Origin: Desulfobulbaceae bacterium
GTDB taxonomy: Bacteria; Desulfobacterota; Desulfobulbia; Desulfobulbales; Desulfocapsaceae
Direction: 5' to 3'
Assembly (NCBI GenBank): GCA_030632405.1
Contig: DAOVUU010000135.1
Span: forward strand, 1 to 6,762
Length of the DNA: 6,762 nt
Position 1 is the stretch's first letter; every line of letters starts with the position of its first letter. Position numbers and translations under genes: made by a program. Under the pieces are notes generated by a model. That model was given only the letters and a program-made list of their open reading frames with translations, was not told the origin of the DNA and did no database searches. Shown here one piece after another: positions 1 through 4,898 of the stretch.

Positions 1-360
1 CTGAAAGCTATGAACGCTAACTTCAAAGAGGTCAACGATCTCACCATCGGTCAGCAAGAGGAGATGATAGCTGATGAGGGTGTAGATTTTGTTTATCTGC
101 CGGGCTGCTCGGTCAAAAAAGGTGATCCCGGTCGTGATGATTTTATGAAGAAGATGGCCGAATTCTACTTTACCGCCGAAGGATTGCAGAACATTGAAAA
201 GAAAACCGGCAAAACTGTTGGTATTTCGCACTCTCTGCCACGAAACGCAGGAGAGTTTGACTTCGCTATCGACAAAACTGCCCACCAACTGTACTTCAAA
301 GCGATTGGATTCTCCATACCTCTTCGAATGTCGCTGCTTGTAAATATTTGCGGCATCTAA
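1..360 (+). CDS. Aspartate/ornithine-type carbamoyltransferase, C-terminal part (5' end outside window)
   Basis: The reading frame is open from base 1 (Leu-Lys-Ala precede the first Met at base 10), so this is the C-terminal ~119 residues of a longer protein. It matches the second (substrate-binding) domain of the transcarbamylase fold: a Tyr-Leu-Pro-Gly-Cys-Ser loop (about bases 94-111), then His-Ser-Leu-Pro-Arg (229-243), then an Asp-Lys-Thr-Ala-His...Tyr-Phe...Arg-Met-Ser-Leu-Leu ending like PyrB. Two features differ from true aspartate transcarbamylase. HPLPR is HSLPR, and the Arg-x-Gln that holds aspartate after the Tyr-Met-Thr strand is replaced by Gly-Cys-Ser. It also lacks the ornithine-type Ser-Met-Gly loop. 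With carbamate kinase 41 bp downstream and allA next, I infer a catabolic transcarbamylase releasing carbamoyl phosphate from a ureido compound. Family assignment is firm, substrate is not known. Confidence 0.85.
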   Translation: MKAMNANFKEVNDLTIGQQEEMIADEGVDFVYLPGCSVKKGDPGRDDFMKKMAEFYFTAEGLQNIEKKTGKTVGISHSLPRNAGEFDFAIDKTAHQLYFKAIGFSIPLRMSLLVNICGI

Positions 361-387
361 GACAATATATTACGAATCACGTTCAAT

Positions 388-393
388 AAGGAG
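388..393 (+). promoter_or_regulatory. Ribosome binding site of carbamate kinase
   Basis: AAGGAG lies 8 nt before the ATG at 402 and fixes that start. No promoter or terminator is visible in the 41-bp gap, which supports co-transcription with the upstream transcarbamylase. Confidence 0.8.
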
Positions 394-401
394 TTATTTC
401 C

Positions 402-1364
402 ATGGCTGAAATCAGAGAGATTCCCAAGCGTATCATCATAGCCATCGGCGGCAATGCAATTCACCCTTCGGGTATCAAGGGCACCTCGGAGGAGCAGGTG
501 GCAATAGCCAGTGACACTGCCCACATTCTGCTACCTTTGCTTGAACTCGACAACGAATTAATAATTACCCACGGAAACGGCCCCGGAGTGGGCAAGGTGC
601 TGATGCGTCAGGCTCTTGCCCGCGAATCGGTTGCTCCCATGTCGCTTGATATCTGTGTTGCCAATACCCAGGGAGTGACGGCTTATTTATTAGGACAAGC
701 TTTTGAGAACGCTCTTCGTGAAGCTGGAAACCAGCGGCATGTGGTCGGCCTGGTGACCCAGGTTGAAGTCGATCCTGATGATCCCGGGTTTTCCAACCCG
801 ACAAAACCCATTGGCTATTTTTATTCTGAAGAAGAGGCCAAAAAACTTGGTGAACAGTTAGGTTGGACTATGCGAGAGGATGCCGGCCGCGGTTGGCGTA
901 TGGTTGTTGCCTCACCAAAGCCGCAACACATTTGTGATATTTCTCTTGTCGAAACTCTGGCCAGTCGTGGTACGGTTGTGATCGCCGGCGGCGGAGGGGG
1001 AGTCCCGGTGGTACGGGATACCCGTGGCGTACGCCACGGTGTTGAGGCCGTAATTGATAAGGATTTGACAACTGCCCACATGGCTAATGTGCTTGGTGTC
1101 AAGGAAATCGTGATTTTGACTGCTGTTTCACGAGTGGCAATCAATTTCGGAAAGTCTGATCAACGCGAGCTCGAAGTGGTTACTGTTTCTGAGATTCGCA
1201 AGTATATGGGTGACGGTCACTTTCCTGCCGGCAGCATGGGTCCAAAAGTTGAAGCGGCAATCCGTTTTATTGAAGGTGGTGGGAAACGCGCGATTATAGG
1301 ACACCTTAACGAGGCTCTTCAGGCGTTGCGTGGGGAAACCGGAACTCATATTGTTCCAGATTAA
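402..1364 (+). CDS. arcC: Carbamate kinase
   Basis: A 320-residue amino-acid-kinase-fold enzyme, the usual full length for the family. It interconverts carbamoyl phosphate + ADP and carbamate + ATP in the cytoplasm; in catabolic operons it runs toward ATP. Visible signatures: the N-terminal Ile-Ala-Ile-Gly-Gly-Asn loop (13-18), the THGNGPGVG glycine loop (56-64), the family-specific DPGFSNPTKPIG segment of the protruding subdomain (127-138), the AGGGGGVPV turn (195-203), GVEAVIDKDLT with the Asp-Lys phosphate-binding pair (219-220), and GSMGPKVEAA (277-286). All expected motifs are intact, so the enzyme should be active. It sits between a transcarbamylase (41 bp upstream) and allA (32 bp downstream). 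This points to substrate-level ATP formation from ureide-derived carbamoyl phosphate, rather than the arginine deiminase route, although arc genes outside the window cannot be excluded. Confidence 0.96.
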   Translation: MAEIREIPKRIIIAIGGNAIHPSGIKGTSEEQVAIASDTAHILLPLLELDNELIITHGNGPGVGKVLMRQALARESVAPMSLDICVANTQGVTAYLLGQAFENALREAGNQRHVVGLVTQVEVDPDDPGFSNPTKPIGYFYSEEEAKKLGEQLGWTMREDAGRGWRMVVASPKPQHICDISLVETLASRGTVVIAGGGGGVPVVRDTRGVRHGVEAVIDKDLTTAHMANVLGVKEIVILTAVSRVAINFGKSDQRELEVVTVSEIRKYMGDGHFPAGSMGPKVEAAIRFIEGGGKRAIIGHLNEALQALRGETGTHIVPD

Positions 1365-1396
1365 TAAGGCAAAATAACCTTTAAAAAACAATCAAG

Positions 1397-1912
1397 ATGA
1401 TGCAGCGTGAAATTACAGTAAAACCTCTGACTCGGCAGGAATTCGAGCCGTTTGGCGATGTTATTGAGGCAGATGATAGAGAAGAGACCGTAACGATCAA
1501 TGACGGCTTCGCTACACGTTATCATGACCTCGCCAGGGTTGATGTTGATGAGGACGGAGGCCGACCGCTCATCAATATTTTTCGGGGACGGCCAAGACCA
1601 TTGCCCCTGACAATTCATATGATGGAGAGGCATCCCCTGGCAAGCCAGGCATTTATTCCGTTGCACAATAAGCCATTTGTTATTGTGGTGGCACCGCCGG
1701 GAAATGCTGTGGGGACCGGGAATTTATTTGCTTTCATAACCAATGGTTCACAAGGTGTTAACTATGCTCGCGGTGTCTGGCATTTCCCCCTGTTAGTACT
1801 GGGTGAAGAGCAGGATTTTTTAATCATTGATCGGGGCGGCGATGGCAATAATTGTGAGGAGAGGTATTTCAACATAGACGAAGCCTGCATTTTGAAATTA
1901 CAAGACCATTAA
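1397..1912 (+). CDS. allA: Ureidoglycolate lyase (ureidoglycolate hydrolase-type cupin)
   Basis: A 171-residue protein that follows the AllA family from end to end. It has the start VKPLTRQEFEPFGDVIEA (8-25), RYHDLA (41-46), INIFRGRPRPLPLTIHMMERHPL (59-81), SQAFIPL (83-89), FITNGSQGVNYARGVWHFPL (113-132) and FLIIDRGG (141-148). AllA enzymes are cupin-fold dimers that split (S)-ureidoglycolate into glyoxylate and urea, a late step of allantoin breakdown. The ATG-ATG start at 1397/1400 has no clear Shine-Dalgarno sequence; the 32-bp gap after carbamate kinase is AT-rich, so translation may depend on read-on from the upstream gene. Family length is typically ~160 residues; the small excess comes from a few extra residues at both ends. 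It is probably the last gene of the operon, since a sigma-70 promoter for the next pair follows about 140 bp downstream. Motif agreement leaves little doubt about the family. Confidence 0.94.
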   Translation: MMQREITVKPLTRQEFEPFGDVIEADDREETVTINDGFATRYHDLARVDVDEDGGRPLINIFRGRPRPLPLTIHMMERHPLASQAFIPLHNKPFVIVVAPPGNAVGTGNLFAFITNGSQGVNYARGVWHFPLLVLGEEQDFLIIDRGGDGNNCEERYFNIDEACILKLQDH

Positions 1913-2049
1913 ATCTATATATTATCCAAAGCAAATTCTAGCAGCTCATCTATAGACTTAAAAAAAAATCACCATCACCATGATATCTCCCTTTTAAAAT
2001 CATCGCTCAAAAAACAGAGTTCCGTAATATGCTTTTCCTGGTAATATGA

Positions 2050-2078
2050 TTGATATTCAGATTTCTCACAACTATAGT
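2050..2078 (+). promoter_or_regulatory. Sigma-70-type promoter for the phasin/ABC1-kinase pair
   Basis: TTGATA (2050-2055), a 17-bp spacer and TATAGT (2073-2078) each match the consensus at 5 of 6 positions with ideal spacing. Transcription would start near 2085, leaving a leader of about 70 nt before the ATG at 2158. A direct repeat GTAATATG (2024-2031 and 2041-2048, period 17) lies just upstream of the -35. Confidence 0.65.
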
Positions 2079-2145
2079 GAAAAAGAGATTATGAGTTAGT
2101 GTCATGCGAATACGTAAGCTCTCTCATCAATTTAGCTACCAGACA

Positions 2146-2151
2146 AAGGAG
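2146..2151 (+). promoter_or_regulatory. Ribosome binding site deciding the start of the phasin-like gene
   Basis: AAGGAG is placed 6 nt before the ATG at 2158. The in-frame upstream ATG at 2104 has no such site, so the shorter protein is chosen. Confidence 0.75.
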
Positions 2152-2157
2152 ACTGTC

Positions 2158-2466
2158 ATGAAAGAACTGCTGAAAAACGTTGTTTACACCGGTATTGGCG
2201 CCGCATTTCTCACTAAGGAGAAGATTGAAGAGTTGAAAGATGATTTCGTGAAACAGGGCAAAATAGGTCAGGATGAAGGCAAGCGGTTTGTGGATGAAAT
2301 GGTCCAGAAAACAGATTCAATAAAGGAATCATTGGATCTTAAAATCAATACTATAGTTGAGGCAAGAATTAAACAGCTTAACATTGTGACTACCGATGAT
2401 TTTGCGGAATTACGCCGCCAGGTTGAAGAGTTGCAGATAGCTTTGAATAAAAACATGGAAGAATGA
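2158..2466 (+). CDS. Phasin-like coiled-coil small protein
   Basis: A 102-residue, mostly helical, charged protein. After a short hydrophobic patch (VVYTGIGAAFL, 8-18) comes a helix-hinge-helix pattern: KEKIEELKDDFVKQGKI (20-36), GQDEGKRFVDEM (37-48), then a long amphipathic helix and a final coiled coil DDFAELRRQVEELQIAL (80-96). The 'KQGK-x5-GK-x3-DE' pattern and the ending with Thr-x-Asp-x-x-x-Leu before the last helix are typical of small proteins annotated as the phasin / polyhydroxyalkanoate synthesis regulator superfamily. No PHA gene is in the window, so binding to PHA granules is not supported here. The name describes the fold, and a chaperone-like or adaptor role is equally possible. 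The next gene, an ABC1 kinase, begins 25 bp downstream and is almost certainly co-transcribed, hinting at a shared membrane or lipid-linked process. Confidence 0.8.
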   Translation: MKELLKNVVYTGIGAAFLTKEKIEELKDDFVKQGKIGQDEGKRFVDEMVQKTDSIKESLDLKINTIVEARIKQLNIVTTDDFAELRRQVEELQIALNKNMEE

Positions 2467-2491
2467 GCGGGCAACAGAGTCACGTTAAATT

Positions 2492-4189
2492 ATGATAAGT
2501 ATCAGGAAAATTGGGGCCATAGGTCGAACCTACAGGCATCTCAATCGATATCAGAGAATCATACGGATTCTTTTTAAATACGGGTTTGACGATCTTGTTG
2601 ACGGTCTGCGTATTGATCAGTACCTGGAAACAGGACTGAAAATGATCAACAGAAAACCCCGGGCGGAAATCGAAAAACACTCGAGGCCTGAAAGATTTCG
2701 TATGGCCCTGGAAGAGTTGGGACCGACTTTTATTAAGCTGGGCCAGGTACTCTCCACACGTCCTGATCTTATACCTGCCGAGTATCTCGATGAACTGGCG
2801 GAGTTGCAGGACAACGTGCCGCCTTTTTCCTTTGCTGAGGTGGAGGATATTTTTCTTGCAGAGACCGGTAAAAAGCCAACTGAGCTGTTTCAAAAGTTTG
2901 AAGAGCAGCCCTTGGCGGCGGCATCTATTGGACAGGTTCATCGGGGGCGTCTGCAGGATGGGAATGAAGTGGTGGTCAAAGTTCAGCGTCCCGATATTGA
3001 AAAAATTATTGCTGTTGATCTGGAAATCCTGGCATATCTTGCAACCCTCATGGAGCAGTACCTGGAAGAATTGCAGGGACATCAGCCATCTGCCGTTGTT
3101 GATGAGTTTGCCCGCAGTCTCTCGCTCGAGATCGACTACAGGGTTGAGTTAGCCAACATTCAGCGTTTTGCACGTCAGTTTAAGGGGAATACGACCACCT
3201 ATGTTCCTCTGGTCTATTCGGACCTCAGTACCGAGCGCATCCTGACCATGGAATATATTTCCGGGATTAAAACCTCCAAAGTCGAACTGCTGCGCAGCCG
3301 GGGTTATGACCTTCCTCTGGTCGCCAAACGGGGTGCCAATCTGGTTATGGAGCAGGTGTTTGTTCATGGTTTTTTTCATGGAGACCCGCATCCGGGAAAT
3401 CTTTTTATTCTGCCGGGCAATGTAATCTGTTTTCTTGATTTTGGTATGATGGGGCGTCTCAGCCGCCAGGACCGGGAAGATTTTACAAACCTGATGATCT
3501 CTATTGTCACGAAAAACGATCGGAAAGTTACAGATGGTGTCCTCAGTATAACCATTCAATTTGGTGAAATTGACCACGATGCACTCAGCCGTGACCTTGG
3601 TGATCTTTTAGACCGTTATCTGTACCTGCCTCTTAAGGATCTGCAGGCCGGGAAAATTCTGCAGGAACTCCTCGATCTTGTCCAACGCCATAAACTCAGC
3701 ATTAAGCCTAATCTCTACCTGATGATTAAGGCGCTTTCGACCATAGAGGGTGTTGGTTTATTGTTTGACCCGGATCTTGAGCTCATTACCTTGGCAGAAC
3801 CATATATAAAAAAGGTGAGGGCTGAACGTTTACGGCCTGGTCGTCTTGCGGAGGGAATGAGTGAGACCAGTGGTGAATATCTGAAGTTTATCCAGGAGGT
3901 ACCGGAAGAAGTTCGGGGTATTTTAAGGCAGTTGCGTGCTGGCAGGATGAAGATAGCGTTTGAACACCGTGGCATGGAAAGGCTGGCAATGGCTCTCGAT
4001 AAAATTTCCAATCGTATTGCCTTTGCTATTGTGCTGGCTGCGCAGATTATTGGTTCGTCTCTGATTATTCTCTCTGATATTCCTCCAAAATGGCACGATA
4101 TACCCATTATCGGTCTGGCAGGGTTCCTTGTTGCCGGGATTATGGGTTTCTGGCTGCTGGTCTCGATAATCCGGCATGGTCGTATGTGA
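2492..4189 (+). CDS. ABC1/UbiB (AarF) family atypical protein kinase
   Basis: A 565-residue protein of normal family length. The signatures run in order: the KxGQ motif Lys82-Gln85 in GPTFIKLGQVLSTRPDLIP, the AAAS replacement of the glycine loop (142-145), the nucleotide-binding Lys163 in VVVKVQRP, ExD (Glu213-Asp215), the catalytic HGDPHPGN (296-303; Asp298, Asn303) and the metal-binding DFG (316-318). Two hydrophobic segments at ~509-527 and ~537-560 are membrane helices near the C-terminus, as in bacterial UbiB. Family members are ATPases or kinases needed for isoprenoid-quinone synthesis or lipid handling at the membrane. No ubiquinone or menaquinone gene is nearby, so I do not assign ubiB. 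The ATG at 2492 is the only upstream-most choice because an in-frame TAA lies at 2486-2488; the Shine-Dalgarno is weak. It ends facing the small minus-strand gene with 20 bp between, and no hairpin terminator is evident. Confidence 0.95.
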   Translation: MISIRKIGAIGRTYRHLNRYQRIIRILFKYGFDDLVDGLRIDQYLETGLKMINRKPRAEIEKHSRPERFRMALEELGPTFIKLGQVLSTRPDLIPAEYLDELAELQDNVPPFSFAEVEDIFLAETGKKPTELFQKFEEQPLAAASIGQVHRGRLQDGNEVVVKVQRPDIEKIIAVDLEILAYLATLMEQYLEELQGHQPSAVVDEFARSLSLEIDYRVELANIQRFARQFKGNTTTYVPLVYSDLSTERILTMEYISGIKTSKVELLRSRGYDLPLVAKRGANLVMEQVFVHGFFHGDPHPGNLFILPGNVICFLDFGMMGRLSRQDREDFTNLMISIVTKNDRKVTDGVLSITIQFGEIDHDALSRDLGDLLDRYLYLPLKDLQAGKILQELLDLVQRHKLSIKPNLYLMIKALSTIEGVGLLFDPDLELITLAEPYIKKVRAERLRPGRLAEGMSETSGEYLKFIQEVPEEVRGILRQLRAGRMKIAFEHRGMERLAMALDKISNRIAFAIVLAAQIIGSSLIILSDIPPKWHDIPIIGLAGFLVAGIMGFWLLVSIIRHGRM

Positions 4190-4209
4190 TGGCGTAGTAA
4201 AAACTCTTC

Positions 4210-4398
4210 TTAATTGACAGCCAGGTAGTTGTGTTTCTCGGTAAGAGGAATGATCTCTCCGTTAACTTTCACATAGGTTTGTTTGTTCTGGTCTATAAAT
4301 GTCTGAGTGAGTGTCCGACCGATCATCCCTTCCATCTGATTGAGTATAAAGCCTTTTCCTACCTGGCGAAATTGAAGTGTATCGTGATTATCTTTCAT
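4210..4398 (-). CDS. 62-aa protein of unknown function, predicted sigma-54-dependent
   Basis: The family is not recognised. The protein has 62 residues, is soluble (no membrane segment or signal peptide) and has no Cys. It starts Met-Lys-Asp-Asn-His-Asp, has a central GKGFILNQMEGMIGRTL stretch (14-30), then a beta-like TYVKVNGEIIPLT (41-53). The alternation of hydrophobic and charged residues, the Gly turns and the balanced composition look like a real folded protein. The ATG at 4398 is preceded on its strand by AGGATGAT with AGGA 10 nt upstream, an acceptable ribosome site. The strongest support is a near-consensus -24/-12 promoter in the same direction, about 75-90 bp upstream. The gene is divergent from a sigma-54 activator, its likely regulator, and convergent with the ABC1 kinase (20-bp gap). 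The overlapping plus-strand frame is low in complexity and rejected. Function unknown. Confidence 0.62.
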   Translation of the reverse strand: MKDNHDTLQFRQVGKGFILNQMEGMIGRTLTQTFIDQNKQTYVKVNGEIIPLTEKHNYLAVN

Positions 4399-4471
4399 AG
4401 TTTTATCATCCTGTTGTGCAATTTGATTTTTTTTTAATTCATTGCTGGTTTATTATGCCTGAACATGGAAA

Positions 4472-4487
4472 TGCAGTAAACGTGCCA
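4472..4487 (-). promoter_or_regulatory. Sigma-54 (-24/-12) promoter driving the 62-aa gene
   Basis: On the minus strand this reads TGGCACG-TTTA-CTGCA, preceded by C. The -24 block YTGGCACG is perfect, the -12 block TTGCA has one change (CTGCA), and the invariant GG and GC are exactly 10 nt apart. The predicted transcription start is near 4461, giving a leader of about 60 nt to the ATG at 4398. The neighbouring gene encodes a sigma-54 activator, which makes a chance match unlikely. Confidence 0.72.
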
Positions 4488-4517
4488 GGAATGGTAATTG
4501 AGGTGATCTCATAGTGG

Positions 4518-4532
4518 TGGATATGTTATCCA
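4518..4532. promoter_or_regulatory. Palindrome TGGATA-TGT-TATCCA, possible protein-binding site
   Basis: It has perfect 6-bp arms around a 3-nt centre. It lies about 64 bp upstream of the predicted sigma-54 transcription start, between the -24/-12 promoter and the AAACATTGTTT site. The sequence differs from the other palindromes, so a second regulator or a DNA-bending protein is possible. No known operator is recognised. Confidence 0.4.
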
Positions 4533-4548
4533 GCTGACTATCCTGCTG

Positions 4549-4561
4549 AAAACATTGTTTT
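4549..4561. promoter_or_regulatory. Candidate upstream activator site, copy 1 (AAAACATTGTTTT)
   Basis: A perfect palindrome of 6-bp arms around one central T, centred at 4555. That is about 94 bp upstream of the predicted sigma-54 start, within the normal range for enhancer sites of AAA+ activators. Its 11-bp core AAACATTGTTT occurs again just before the activator's own start codon. Binding by the divergent regulator is inferred. Confidence 0.5.
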
Positions 4562-4705
4562 TATATCTTAAGTATTTTTTTTTCGATTCATCTCTGAAAT
4601 CCCGGGAGCAGTTGGAAGTTTTTTTGAAAATGGTAGAACAATTAAAAAACGGTAACATCGTTGACGATACACTCTCTGATGACAATATTTGTTTTAAAGA
4701 TTAAC

Positions 4706-4773
4706 GGTAAGTGTAAAAACATCATATCATCGCTAAATCTCGTGCTTAGATAAGGTGAGTGTAAAAAACTCAT
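4706..4773 (+). repeat. Two GGTRAGTGTAAAAA direct repeats (period 48)
   Basis: Copies at 4706-4725 and 4754-4773 agree at 17 of 20 positions, both sharing GGT-A/G-AGTGTAAAAA and ending TCAT. The second also forms an inverted pair TGAGT/ACTCA (4756-4760, 4768-4772). An AAGTGTAAA core occurs a third time in reverse orientation at 4890-4898. They lie upstream of the activator gene and may be operator sites. Confidence 0.4.
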
Positions 4774-4857
4774 CTTCTTGTTTAAAACGGATATTCCTTG
4801 AAACACGTAGCTGTAATATTGACAACCAATTGAATATTAAAAGAATTAATTGATATT

Positions 4858-4886
4858 TTGACTTGACGACCACTGGGTCGTAAACA
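4858..4886 (+). promoter_or_regulatory. Possible sigma-70 promoter of the activator gene
   Basis: TTGACT (4858-4863), 17 bp, then TAAACA (4881-4886). The -35 is good, the -10 weak (3 of 6). It would start transcription only a few bases before the ATG at 4899, in keeping with the absence of a Shine-Dalgarno sequence. An alternative is TTGACA at 4819 with AAGAAT at 4841-4846 (16-bp spacer). Neither is strong. Confidence 0.3.
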
Positions 4887-4894
4887 TTGTTTAC
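4866..4894. promoter_or_regulatory. Two abutting palindromes before the activator start, including activator site copy 2
   Basis: ACGACC-ACTG-GGTCGT (4866-4881) has perfect 6-bp arms. It overlaps by two bases a second perfect palindrome GTAAACA-T-TGTTTAC (4880-4894, 7-bp arms). The second shares the AAACATTGTTT core with the site at 4549-4561. It ends 4 bp before the ATG at 4899, a position suited to autoregulation by blocking transcription or translation. Confidence 0.5.
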
Positions 4895-4898
4895 ACTT

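Larger units (their letters stand above)
4507..4704 (+). pseudogene. Short cryptic open frame, possibly a gene remnant
   Basis: This frame is open for 65 codons. Its last ~37 codons (from about 4591) read like protein: SLKSREQLEVFLKMVEQ followed by LKNGNIVDDTLSDDN and a Cys-Phe-Lys-Asp end. The only ATG (4630) would give 24 residues; TTG codons at 4555 and 4612 are other options, the latter with GGGAG just 3 nt before it. There is no recognised family. It may be a degraded gene tail, a small protein or a coincidence of AT-rich sequence. Confidence 0.2.
4399..4898. other. 500-bp AT-rich divergent control region
   Basis: This stretch separates the 62-aa gene (leftward) from the sigma-54 activator gene (rightward). 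It contains a leftward -24/-12 promoter, three palindromes, a pair of GGTRAGTGTAAAAA direct repeats, long T-runs (4427-4435, 4575-4583, 4619-4625) that may bend DNA, and a short cryptic open frame ending at 4704. No RNA gene or intrinsic terminator was recognised. The layout suits activator binding and looping onto a sigma-54 promoter. Confidence 0.6.

Noticed and set aside
821..1144. 107-codon minus-strand frame rich in Thr/Pro/Ser
   Set aside because: Antisense to carbamate kinase; biased composition typical of shadow frames.
1913..2040. Possible terminator after allA
   Set aside because: An A-run exists (around 1960-1969) but no GC-rich stem precedes a T-run; no intrinsic terminator could be supported.
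2104..2157. Upstream ATG that would add 18 residues to the phasin-like protein
   Set aside because: No ribosome site before 2104, whereas AAGGAG stands 6 nt before the ATG at 2158; the extra residues do not resemble the family.
2480..3082. 200-codon minus-strand frame
   Set aside because: It is the antisense shadow of the ABC1 kinase gene, whose motifs are all intact on the plus strand.
4231..4437. 68-codon plus-strand frame opposite the 62-aa gene
   Set aside because: Hydrophobic, low-complexity translation ending in a T-run. No ribosome site, and the opposite strand has a promoter and better coding character.
4887..4898. TTG start adding four residues to the activator
   Set aside because: It lies inside the palindrome, adds nothing to the domain, and has no better ribosome site than ATG 4899.
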